Part shown: positions 42,069-49,415 of the stretch, piece by piece
Layout: each line of letters starts with the position of its first letter
How positions within the stretch are numbered: position 1 is the first letter of the stretch
Source of the DNA: Phycisphaeraceae bacterium
GTDB lineage: Bacteria; Planctomycetota; Phycisphaerae; Phycisphaerales; UBA1924
Direction of reading: 5' to 3'
DNA: 60,090 nucleotides
NCBI GenBank assembly: GCA_019636565.1
Contig: JAHBXG010000024.1
Span: 1-60,090, forward strand
The notes under the pieces: model-generated
Told to the model about the DNA's origin: nothing
Database searches by the model: none
What the model saw: only the letters and a program-made list of their open reading frames with translations
Translations under genes and position numbers: made by a program

Positions 42069-42697
42069 GCTTCCAGCCTTCCCCCAGCGCGAAGGCCGGG
42101 GCTTCCGGGTTGGATGGACTGCTCCATCAACCCCTTCAACTTTGCCAGCGCCCGATGATGGCGCGCCAGCAACGTACCAAGCGGTTCTCCGAGCACTTCC
42201 GCCAATTGCCCGAAACTCATCTGCCCATGGTGGCGCAGTTCGATCACTTCCCGGTCCGGTTCGCTCAACTGCGCCATCGCCCATCTCAACCTCGCCACCT
42301 GGTCCAGCGGCTCCTTCGATTGTTCCGTCCGGGATTCTGTCCTCTCGATCCGTTCCGAATCGTGCGCCGTCGGATGGCGCCGGTTCCGCCGCTGCTCGTC
42401 GCGGATGCGGTTCGAGGCGATACGGAACAGCCATGGCTCGAACTTGCCTCGCTCCGTGTAGCCGCCCCCGACCAATTTGGCCGCGAGCGTCGCGAACACG
42501 GATTGAGCAATTTCTTCCGCCACGTCAGGGTTCCTCAGTCTCGCCTGCGCCAGCGCAAAGACGCGCCGCGCGTACAAATCCACAATCCGTCGCCATGCGG
42601 CTTCGTCGCCCCTCGAAGCGGCAACCAGCACCGGCGTAATCTCCGCGCCGTCCGAATCCGATGGGGGGAGGTTCGAAGCCTCCGGCACGACGCTCAT
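42065..42697 (-). CDS. ECF-type RNA polymerase sigma factor
   Basis: A 210-residue sigma-70 family protein with region 2 (DLYARRVFALAQARLRNPD then AEEIAQSVFATL, ending in FEPWLFRIASNRIRDEQRR) and region 4 (LSEPDREVIELRHHGQMSFGQLAEVLGEPLGTLLARHHRAL), with a charged linker between. It is cotranscribed with a membrane anti-sigma candidate and a secreted protein, so it probably responds to an envelope or extracytoplasmic signal. ATG 42697 starts it, in a 106-base divergent gap shared with the DUF4286 gene. Confidence 0.9.
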   Translation of the reverse strand: MSVVPEASNLPPSDSDGAEITPVLVAASRGDEAAWRRIVDLYARRVFALAQARLRNPDVAEEIAQSVFATLAAKLVGGGYTERGKFEPWLFRIASNRIRDEQRRNRRHPTAHDSERIERTESRTEQSKEPLDQVARLRWAMAQLSEPDREVIELRHHGQMSFGQLAEVLGEPLGTLLARHHRALAKLKGLMEQSIQPGSPGLRAGGRLEA

Positions 42698-42803
42698 CTG
42701 GATGGCTCAACGCTCATGGTGACTCTCTATTGCCCGAAACAAGAGGTCCGATCCGGCTCCGAGAACTCCTTTGTAGCGGTTTCCCAATCGGTATGCTCTG
42801 GGA

Positions 42804-43151
42804 ATGTCCGCTATTGCCTACACCGTTTGTGCTTCCCTGCCCGACGAGCCGACCGCCCGGGAATACATCGGCTGGCTTCAGGGTGGCCACCTCGCGGCCG
42901 TGATCCGCGGAGGTGCTGCAACCGCCCAAATCGTGCGGCTCCAGACGAGCAGCGAACCAATCCAGATCGAGACACGCTATCTTTTCCCGAACCAGCAGGT
43001 CTTCGATCGATACGTGGCGGAGATCGCTCCGGCACTGCGGGCCGACGGCGTCCGTCGTTTCCCGCCCGAACGAGGTATTCACATGGATCGTCGTTTCGGA
43101 CACCTAGTTTTCGAAGATCGGGCGACCCCCCAGGAACCTCCAACTCCGTAA
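42804..43151 (+). CDS. DUF4286 family protein
   Basis: A 115-residue protein fitting DUF4286: an N-terminal strand IAYTVCASL, EYIGWLQGGHLAAVIRGGAATAQIVRL, then ETRYLFPNQQVFDRYVAEIAPALRADGVRRF, where the L-x-x-Y-x-x-x-x-A-P-x-L-R pattern is typical. The function of the family is unknown (ferredoxin-like fold, dimeric alpha/beta barrel). It lies between two sigma loci and is 39 bases upstream of the second ECF gene. Confidence 0.85.
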   Translation: MSAIAYTVCASLPDEPTAREYIGWLQGGHLAAVIRGGAATAQIVRLQTSSEPIQIETRYLFPNQQVFDRYVAEIAPALRADGVRRFPPERGIHMDRRFGHLVFEDRATPQEPPTP

Positions 43152-43190
43152 GCGCTTCCCGTTTGCGGGCGGACAGGTTCAAAGCAAGGA

Positions 43191-43808
43191 ATGCCAGTGA
43201 AGGAACTGACGGACGAAAAGCTCTTTGACCTGTTCCGCCGGGGCGACATGGGGTCGTACCGCAAGCTGATCGAACGCTACAAGGACGATCTGCTCCGCTT
43301 CCTGTTCCGGCTGGTCGGGGACCGAACAGCCGCCGAAGACGTCTTCCAAGAGACGTTTATGCAGATTTATCAGTCCTGCGACACTTTCGACATCGAACGC
43401 CGTTTTCGGCCCTGGCTTTTTACGATCGCCGCGAACAAAGGACGGGACTACCTCCGTAAGAAGATGCGTCGCCAAGAGGTGGATCTCCTGGCGCCGATCG
43501 GAGGCGGCGATGCCTCCGACGGGTCCGGTGCGATGTTCGTCGACCTTCTTGAGGTCGAAGTCGAGCAGCCGGATGCAGCGATGGACCGTTCCGAGCGGGA
43601 CAAGCTCGTCCAGCAGGCGCTGGCCGGCCTTTCCCCGACTCTGAAGGAGATTCTGCTCCTTGCGTACTTCCAGCGCCTGAGTTATGTGCAGATTGCAGAG
43701 GAACTTTCGATTCCTCTTGGGACAGTCAAGTCCCGCCTGCACGCGGCTGTCGCCGCCTTTGCCAAGCGTTGGCAAGCGGTGAACAAGGGCCAGGAAGAGG
43801 CCGCGTGA
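43191..43808 (+). CDS. ECF-type RNA polymerase sigma factor
   Basis: A 205-residue sigma factor. Region 2: KLIERYKDDLLRFLFRLVGD then AEDVFQETFMQIY and RPWLFTIAANKGRDYLRKKMRR; region 4: LSPTLKEILLLAYFQRLSYVQIAEELSIPLGTVKSRLHAAV. It is clearly a different group from the ECF at 42065. ATG 43191 is preceded by GCAAGGA. The next gene, 39 bases on, encodes a membrane protein likely to be its anti-sigma factor. The linker between regions is longer (~50 residues, Gly/Asp-rich) than in most ECFs. Confidence 0.9.
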   Translation: MPVKELTDEKLFDLFRRGDMGSYRKLIERYKDDLLRFLFRLVGDRTAAEDVFQETFMQIYQSCDTFDIERRFRPWLFTIAANKGRDYLRKKMRRQEVDLLAPIGGGDASDGSGAMFVDLLEVEVEQPDAAMDRSERDKLVQQALAGLSPTLKEILLLAYFQRLSYVQIAEELSIPLGTVKSRLHAAVAAFAKRWQAVNKGQEEAA

Positions 43809-43847
43809 GATCTTTGCCCAGTGTGTTCGTTTCCGAGGCTGCCTGCA

Positions 43848-45083
43848 ATGAGTGACCCGACCGATTTTCTTCCCCACGGTGTTTCCGGCCTCTCAGAGGA
43901 CTCATCCCTCGGCCTGAGCGCCGCCGACAGCGCGGCTCTCGACGCCCTGCTCGAGGCGGACATGCAACTCGACCGCGTTGCGGAGTCGATCCGCGCCCGG
44001 GCTCAAAGAATCGGAGCTCTTCTCGGGCTGCTCGATGCCAACCACATCACATGCGATGCCGCTCTCGTTGACGTCACTCTTCAGCGCATCGCGAGGCACG
44101 CCGAACCGATGCTCTCCGCCGACGACGCCGAAGCGCTGGACGCGTGGGCTCTTTCCGGCTACGAAGCAAGCGCGACACCGACTTCTCTCCATGATCGCGC
44201 CTCACGCCATCAGCGTCTCGCGGAAATCGTAAGAGAAAGCGACATCGTCGCGACTCCGCTTTTGGTCGAGCGCACTTTCCAGGCCGTTGCATCTCAAGTC
44301 GCCGCGAATCGAGCCCAGGGCATCATCACGCCCACCTCACGCGGCTGGCGTATTTCGGACCTCATTTCCGTCGCCGCCATGGTGCTCATCGGCGTCTCGA
44401 TCTTGTGGCCCACCATGTCGTACGTCAGTCAGAAGGGCCGGCAGTTTGGCTGCAAGAGCAACCTCGGCAGCGTCGCATCCGCGATGGGTCTCTATGCCGG
44501 AAACCACCGCGATTCACTCCCGGTCGCCACCGCCGGTTTCGGCGGCGCCCCCTGGTGGGACGTTTCTCCCGCAAAACCCCAGGCTAACTCCGCCAATCTC
44601 TTCACGCTTGCGCGCACGGGCTATTCCAAACTCCGCGATCTCGCTTGCTCCGGCAACCCCAACGCGGTAGTAGGGGAAGTCAAGCAAGGCACTTACGACT
44701 GGCCCGATCTTGACAGCATTTCCTACAGCTACCAGATCATGGCGGGTGAGCAGCGCCCGAATTGGTGCGGCGGTCAAAAGGCCGCGCCTGTTTCAATCGT
44801 CTTGCTTGCAGATCGTTCACCTGTCGTGCTCCGCGCCGTCCGCAAGCAGGTCATCGACCCGATGGAGAATTCGCCCAATCACGGCGGCACCGGCCAATAC
44901 GCCCTCTTCGCCGACGGTAGTGTCAGTTGGATGACAACCCCCGAACGGCCCGATGGCGACAACATCTGGCTCCCCCGGGCGATCGAAGCCATGATTCAGC
45001 AGGCCGCCAAGTTCCATCAGTCGGGCCGGCTCGAAGGGTTCGAGATTCCGGTCGATGCCCGGGACTCGTTCGTCGGCCCCTGA
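43848..45083 (+). CDS. anti-sigma-like N terminus fused to prepilin-like H-x10-DG domain
   Basis: A 411-residue protein. Residues 1-168 are cytoplasmic, helical and acidic, with anti-sigma-like spacing but no zinc motif. One membrane helix lies at 171-193 (DLISVAAMVLIGVSILWPTM). Directly after it comes FGCKSNLGSVASAMGLYAGNHRDSLP, which matches the first helix of planctomycete DUF1559/prepilin-like proteins (C-x-x-NL-x-x-x-G-x-A-x-x-x-Y). The C terminus has NHGGTGQYALFADGSV, an H-x10-DG tail (one residue longer than the classic H-X9-DG). There is no prepilin cleavage site. ATG 43848 follows the sigma gene by 39 bases. Confidence 0.78.
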   Translation: MSDPTDFLPHGVSGLSEDSSLGLSAADSAALDALLEADMQLDRVAESIRARAQRIGALLGLLDANHITCDAALVDVTLQRIARHAEPMLSADDAEALDAWALSGYEASATPTSLHDRASRHQRLAEIVRESDIVATPLLVERTFQAVASQVAANRAQGIITPTSRGWRISDLISVAAMVLIGVSILWPTMSYVSQKGRQFGCKSNLGSVASAMGLYAGNHRDSLPVATAGFGGAPWWDVSPAKPQANSANLFTLARTGYSKLRDLACSGNPNAVVGEVKQGTYDWPDLDSISYSYQIMAGEQRPNWCGGQKAAPVSIVLLADRSPVVLRAVRKQVIDPMENSPNHGGTGQYALFADGSVSWMTTPERPDGDNIWLPRAIEAMIQQAAKFHQSGRLEGFEIPVDARDSFVGP

Positions 45084-45220
45084 CCCCTCTCGGTAGCGTC
45101 CTCAGAGGCCCGCCAAACCGCTCTGCGGCCCGTTCCCGAGTGGCCAACACCCGACTTCTTGCCTAGCATCCTGACCCTGCACAGGCCGGTTTGGCCCATC
45201 GCGCGGGGATCGAGAAAGTC

Positions 45221-45547
45221 ATGCCCAAGAGCAAGAACCATAAAGGCCTCCTGAAGCGCATTCGCATCACCAAATCCGGTTTGGTGCGTCACCGCTCGGC
45301 GAATCACAAGCACCTCCGCTCCGGCAAGGGTGGCAAGCGCCTCCGCCAGTTGCGCAAAGACCCCATGATGTCCAACCCCGAAGCCAAGCGGATTGAGAAG
45401 TTGCTCTTCCGTCGGCTCCGAGGCCGTTCGCAGTCGCGTGCGACCATCAAACGCAACCCCACGCCCGCTCAGCGCAAGGCCGCGTCGGCAAAGGCCGCGA
45501 AGCCGGCCGCAAAGCCCGCAGCAAAGGCCCCGGCGAAGGCGAAGTAA
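45221..45547 (+). CDS. rpmI: ribosomal protein bL35 with extended tail
   Basis: A 108-residue protein whose first ~65 residues are L35: MPKSKNHKGLLKRIRITKSG then HLRSGKGGKRLRQLRK. The remainder is a ~40-residue Ala/Lys/Pro-rich tail (AKAAKPAAKPAAK) absent from E. coli L35 (65 residues). It is a component of the 50S subunit. ATG 45221 was chosen for the conserved N terminus. rplT follows 100 bases later; infC, normally upstream, is missing. Confidence 0.92.
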   Translation: MPKSKNHKGLLKRIRITKSGLVRHRSANHKHLRSGKGGKRLRQLRKDPMMSNPEAKRIEKLLFRRLRGRSQSRATIKRNPTPAQRKAASAKAAKPAAKPAAKAPAKAK

Positions 45548-45647
45548 ACCGTTTTTTCTTCCGGGCAATCCGCCCGGTTACACACCGTCCGCCGGGTCAC
45601 AAGTCGGGATCGGATCCCGCTCCGTTCGGATCGCAGGAGTTTGAACC

Positions 45648-46022
45648 ATGCCTCGCGTTCGCAAAGGCGCAGCCCGCGCCCAAAACCGCAAGAGACTGCT
45701 CCGGGAAGCCAAGGGCTACTTCGGAACAAACAGCAAGCACTGGTATCGCGCCCGCAACGCGGTCATCCGCGCCGGCGTCTACGCGCTTCGCGATCGTCGC
45801 TACCGCAAGCGCGACATGCGAGCCCTGTGGATCGTCCGCATCACCGCCGCCTGCCGCATGCGCAACACGCGTTACAGCCTGCTCATGAACGGTCTCCGCA
45901 TGGCCGGCATCCTGCTCAACCGCAAGATGCTCAGCGAAATCGCCATCAGCGATCCGAAGCTCTTCGACAAGATTGCCGCCATCGCAGTGAAGGCCTCCAA
46001 GGCCATTCCCGCCAAGGCCTGA
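45648..46022 (+). CDS. rplT: ribosomal protein bL20
   Basis: A 124-residue protein with full L20 sequence: RVRKGAARAQNRKRLLREAKGYFG at the start, then RDRRYRKRDMRALWIVRITAACR and LMNGLRMAGILLNRKMLSEIA. It binds 23S rRNA early in 50S assembly and, in some bacteria, represses its own operon. It is downstream of rpmI and followed by a strong terminator. Confidence 0.96.
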   Translation: MPRVRKGAARAQNRKRLLREAKGYFGTNSKHWYRARNAVIRAGVYALRDRRYRKRDMRALWIVRITAACRMRNTRYSLLMNGLRMAGILLNRKMLSEIAISDPKLFDKIAAIAVKASKAIPAKA

Positions 46023-46041
46023 TCTGACACTCTGAACTTCG

Positions 46042-46068
46042 AAAGCCCGGCTCATTGCCGGGCTTTTT
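46042..46068 (+). terminator. Rho-independent terminator after rplT
   Basis: A perfect 10-base stem AAAGCCCGGC / GCCGGGCTTT with loop TCATT, followed by TTT TT (five Ts, counting stem bases). It starts 20 bases past the rplT stop and is the clearest intrinsic terminator in the window. Confidence 0.9.
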
Positions 46069-46137
46069 CATGCGCCTTTCGTGAGTCGCTATTCTGCGCT
46101 GCGGGCTGGAGCCCGCAAGGAATCGCAAGGAGACCGC

Positions 46138-46818
46138 ATGGACTGGTGGGTCGCTCACTACTACAACGTCAGCCCGCCCCTCCTCTGGGCCTGGCTTTTC
46201 TGGGTCATCGTCTCCATCTGCCTCCACGAACTCGGACACGGGTGGATGGCCATCCGCTGCGGCGACAATACCCCACGAGCGCTTGGCCACATGACCCTTA
46301 ATCCGCTGGTCCACATCCCCTGGCCCTGGGCCTGGATCATGTTCGGTATCTTCGGTTTCACATGGGGCCTGATGCCGGTTTCGCCCGATCGCTTCCGGGG
46401 TCGCTACGACGACGCCAAGGTCGCCGCGGCCGGTCCCGCCGTCAACCTGATCCTCGCTCTGCTCTGCGTCGTCGGTTCGGTGCTCTGGCTCAAGATCGGA
46501 CCGAGCGTCCCCGACAACGTGCGCCACAACGTCGGGGTCTTCTTCTGGACGGGCGTCATGATCAACGTGATGGGGGTTCTTTTTAACCTCATCCCGATTC
46601 CACCCCTTGATGGTTCACGCATCCTCGCCGATTTTTCGCCACCCTATCGGCGCCTTCTGTATAGCGAACAAGGCACCATGGTCGCTCTGCTCGCCATGAT
46701 GCTCCTTTTTTCCGTCGGATCGGGCCGGATCTGGGACGCGACCTTCTACGTCGCGGATTGGTCGCTCTCGAACGCCGCCCGTCTGACCGGACAACTCTGG
46801 CTCGGCAGGCCTTTCTAG
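46138..46818 (+). CDS. M50 family site-2-type metalloprotease
   Basis: A 226-residue membrane protein with the S2P motif CLHELGHGWMA in the first helix region (His30, Glu31, His34) and IPIPPLDGSRI in a later helix (metal-ligand Asp in the N/P-x-x-DG motif). About five transmembrane segments. Such rhomboid-like zinc proteases can release membrane-bound regulators, including anti-sigma factors. No PDZ domain. ATG 46138 has AAGGAG at 6 bases. It is convergent with the auxiliary lipoprotein of the Mla operon. Confidence 0.88.
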   Translation: MDWWVAHYYNVSPPLLWAWLFWVIVSICLHELGHGWMAIRCGDNTPRALGHMTLNPLVHIPWPWAWIMFGIFGFTWGLMPVSPDRFRGRYDDAKVAAAGPAVNLILALLCVVGSVLWLKIGPSVPDNVRHNVGVFFWTGVMINVMGVLFNLIPIPPLDGSRILADFSPPYRRLLYSEQGTMVALLAMMLLFSVGSGRIWDATFYVADWSLSNAARLTGQLWLGRPF

Positions 46819-46831
46819 AGATCGCCTCGCG

Positions 46832-47455
46832 CTAGCGGGCAGGGCTCTGCGCAGGTGCTCCGACCGATTCAACGTATTTCGAGACGGTGGCACCAAACGC
46901 CCGACCGAGCGCCGCCGCGATGCCTGCTCCCGAATCGCTCCCGATCGGCTCCGTTGCTTCAAAAGTTCGATCATCCACGACCCACGTGGTTCCCGGCTCG
47001 TTTTTTACTCGCCGGAATTTCGCGCGGCACACCGCCATCGGATGCTGGCGGTCGCGTTCGTCCGCGTACAAATCGGTTACCATGCATTCGAGACTCACAT
47101 CAGGGTTGCCGGTGCTTGAAACCCCCGACACCCGGGTAAAGACGCCCGATTCCGAAAGCAGCCGAATCAGTTCCGCCGTCGCCAGGTCCTCCGGCGGCGA
47201 GATGAACACGTTGTAGTAATCGCGGCTGAACGAAACTTCACCGGTGCGCGAAACCAGGTTGCGTCCGTCATACGGCGGCGCGATCCGAACCGGATCCACC
47301 CGCACGCTTTCCGCCAGAGTGACCGGCGCATGCCCGATCTCGCCAGCTCGAAGCACAAACGTACTTTTCGCCGGATACGGCTGGTTGAGGTTGCACCCAC
47401 CCAACGCGCCGAGCCCGATCGTCGCAGCCGCGAAAACGACTCGATGTTTCCTCAC
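46832..47455 (-). CDS. ABC-transport auxiliary lipoprotein (PqiC/MCE-associated)
   Basis: A 207-residue lipoprotein: signal with lipobox LGGC (Cys about residue 21), then PYPAKSTFVLRAG and EVSFSRDYYNVFISPPEDL, reminiscent of the ABC_trans_aux (PF03886) lipoproteins that accompany MCE transporters. It should sit at the outer or inner membrane as the terminal part of the lipid path. Its start overlaps the mlaD-like stop (ATGA), making it the last gene of the transporter operon. Family assignment rests on context plus moderate resemblance. Confidence 0.77.
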   Translation of the reverse strand: MRKHRVVFAAATIGLGALGGCNLNQPYPAKSTFVLRAGEIGHAPVTLAESVRVDPVRIAPPYDGRNLVSRTGEVSFSRDYYNVFISPPEDLATAELIRLLSESGVFTRVSGVSSTGNPDVSLECMVTDLYADERDRQHPMAVCRAKFRRVKNEPGTTWVVDDRTFEATEPIGSDSGAGIAAALGRAFGATVSKYVESVGAPAQSPAR

Positions 47456-48597
47456 TTTGGTTCTCCAGTCTTCGCAGGTTCGCCGGGTCTCGTTCGGGGC
47501 GGCGGATCACCAAACAGCAGCCGCGACGGATTGCTCTTGGCGTCCGACGTGATCGCGTCCACGTTGTCGAGCACATTCCGAAGCACGCTCAGAGAACGCT
47601 CGATGTTGTTCTGGCTCTCCGCCACCACGGCGCTCAATCGGCGGACCAGTTGCCGGATGTCTTCCGCCGCACCGGGTGTCGAAACCAGCGTCTTATCGAG
47701 ATTGTCGAGAATGCGAGTCGTTCTCGGGTCGGTCAGAATCTGATCAACATGCGTCGAGGCGTCGCGCAGGCTCTTGGCGATCGCCGGCAATTCCTGCACA
47801 AACGCGGCGAGATCACGGCTCTTCCCGTCTCCGGAATTCAGCGATGCGGTGATCTCTTCGACGTTGCTCACGATGCGGTCGATCGCCGGGTTGTCGAGAA
47901 CACTTCGAAGCCGCGTGGCCGCCTGGTTCGCGCTGTTCATTGCGTCGACGACCGACTGCTTCAGACCGTTCAAGCCCGATCCGCTCAGGGCCTCGTCGGC
48001 GTGGTTTAGCAGATTGTCGAGCTTCGAAAACGTGCTCTTGAAGTCGATCTGTGCCAGGTGTATTGCCAGCGTCTCCACGCTCGACGTGATCTGCGACATC
48101 ACGCTCGGGCTCGCTGGAATCACAATCCCCTCGGGCTGCCACGTGATCGCAAGGGGGGGCGTGCCCGAAGCGTCCGGCATCATCACCAATTCGAGATACG
48201 CCGGCCCCATCAGCGAACTCGAGGCCAGTCTCGCGTGCAGACCCTGCTTGAGCGCGTGTTCCAGGGTCGCTTCAGTTTCTGACATGTTCAGCCCGGTTCG
48301 CGTATCCAGGTTCATCTGAATGAGCACGTACCCCGCAATATTCTCGCCGGTGCTGAAGCTCACCGCGTATTTCTGCGCCACGAACCCGATGAAACTCACC
48401 TCTCCGACTCGCACACCCCGGAACCGGACCGGCGCGCGCACCTCCAGCCCGAGAACCGAATCCGGCGTGTAAGTCTCCGCCAGCACGCCGCGCGAGCGAA
48501 AGACCCCCGCGCCCAGCGCCGCCAGCAGGCCCAGAAACAGCAGGACCGCCACCAGCGTGAACAGTCCGAGTTTGAATGAGTTGGCTCGATCGCTCAC
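47452..48597 (-). CDS. MlaD/MCE-family lipid transport protein
   Basis: A 381-residue protein. An N-terminal anchor helix (FKLGLFTLVAVLLFLGLLAALG) is followed by an MCE domain: PDSVLGLEVRAPVRFRGVRVGEV and QMNLDTRTGL, then AYLELVMM; the rest is a long helical coiled-coil (residues ~170-340, SSVETLAIHLAQIDF and repeats) and a Pro/Thr tail. MCE proteins form hexamers that carry phospholipids between the membranes. GTG 48597 overlaps the MlaF stop (GTGA); this is better than longer readings that run into MlaF. Confidence 0.9.
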   Translation of the reverse strand: MSDRANSFKLGLFTLVAVLLFLGLLAALGAGVFRSRGVLAETYTPDSVLGLEVRAPVRFRGVRVGEVSFIGFVAQKYAVSFSTGENIAGYVLIQMNLDTRTGLNMSETEATLEHALKQGLHARLASSSLMGPAYLELVMMPDASGTPPLAITWQPEGIVIPASPSVMSQITSSVETLAIHLAQIDFKSTFSKLDNLLNHADEALSGSGLNGLKQSVVDAMNSANQAATRLRSVLDNPAIDRIVSNVEEITASLNSGDGKSRDLAAFVQELPAIAKSLRDASTHVDQILTDPRTTRILDNLDKTLVSTPGAAEDIRQLVRRLSAVVAESQNNIERSLSVLRNVLDNVDAITSDAKSNPSRLLFGDPPPRTRPGEPAKTGEPK

Positions 48598-49394
48598 GCG
48601 ACGTTCCCCTTTGCCATAATTGTGTCGCGATTGAAGAATGCCCGCATCCACTCGTCCAGTGGGTGATCGCGAAGTTGTGCCGGTGGCCCTTCCGCCACCT
48701 TCGTCTTCTTCGAAGCCTGCAGCACGATGCACCGATCCGCGATTGTGTAGATGCTCGGCAGTTCGTGCGAAACTACCACGAACGTCATCCCGAGCATCTT
48801 TCGGAGTTCCAGAATCAGCGAATCAAGCGCCGCCGATGTGATCGGATCCAGCCCCGCCGATGGTTCATCCAGAAAGATAATCTTCGGATCAAGCGCCATC
48901 GCCCGCGCAATCGCCGCCCGCTTCTGCATCCCGCCCGAAACCTGTGACGGCAGCAACTCCGCCGCGTGCGCCAGGCCCACCAGATTCAACTTGCTCAGCG
49001 CGATCGCGTCCATCGCGTCGCTCTCCAGATCGGTGAATTCCTCCAGAGGCAGCCGGATGTTTTCACGCAGGGTCATCGATCCGAAGAGTGCTCCCGATTG
49101 ATACGCCACCCCGATCATCCGAAGCATCGCGAGCCGGTCTTTGCCTGTCACCGTACCGACATCAAACCCCGCAACCTCGATCTTCCCGTCGGCCGGCTTG
49201 TACAGGCCGATCATGTTCATCAGCAGCGTGCTCTTTCCACAGCCCGAATCTCCAACGATCACGATGATCTCGCCCGCACCGACTTCAAAAGAAACATCCG
49301 AAAAGATCGTGCGCGGTCCGAACGCCGCGCGCAGTTTCTCCACGCGAATGAGCGGCCCGCCTCCCCCGGTATGTTCCTCGACGCTCAATGCCAA
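48594..49394 (-). CDS. MlaF-like ABC transporter ATP-binding protein
   Basis: A 266-residue ABC ATPase: Walker A GDSGCGKST, Q-loop AYQSGALFGS with the MlaF-type SGALFGSMT, signature VSGGMQKRAAIARA, Walker B IIFLDEPSAGLDP and H-loop VVSHEL. The SGALF and GGMQKR sequences are diagnostic for the Mla/MCE subfamily. Cytoplasmic partner of the MlaE permease. TTG 49394 has AAGGAG about 7 bases upstream and starts a normal-length protein; a second TTG lies two codons later. It begins 21 bases after the permease stop. Confidence 0.93.
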   Translation of the reverse strand: MALSVEEHTGGGGPLIRVEKLRAAFGPRTIFSDVSFEVGAGEIIVIVGDSGCGKSTLLMNMIGLYKPADGKIEVAGFDVGTVTGKDRLAMLRMIGVAYQSGALFGSMTLRENIRLPLEEFTDLESDAMDAIALSKLNLVGLAHAAELLPSQVSGGMQKRAAIARAMALDPKIIFLDEPSAGLDPITSAALDSLILELRKMLGMTFVVVSHELPSIYTIADRCIVLQASKKTKVAEGPPAQLRDHPLDEWMRAFFNRDTIMAKGNVA

Positions 49395-49415
49395 ATCCCC
49401 GCTCCTTCGCTTGCA

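Noticed and set aside
41525..43228. A 567-codon plus-strand frame over the ECF sigma operon
   Set aside because: Arg/Pro/Ser-rich, no motif; the minus strand encodes a sigma factor with regions 2 and 4 and an ATGA-coupled anti-sigma gene.
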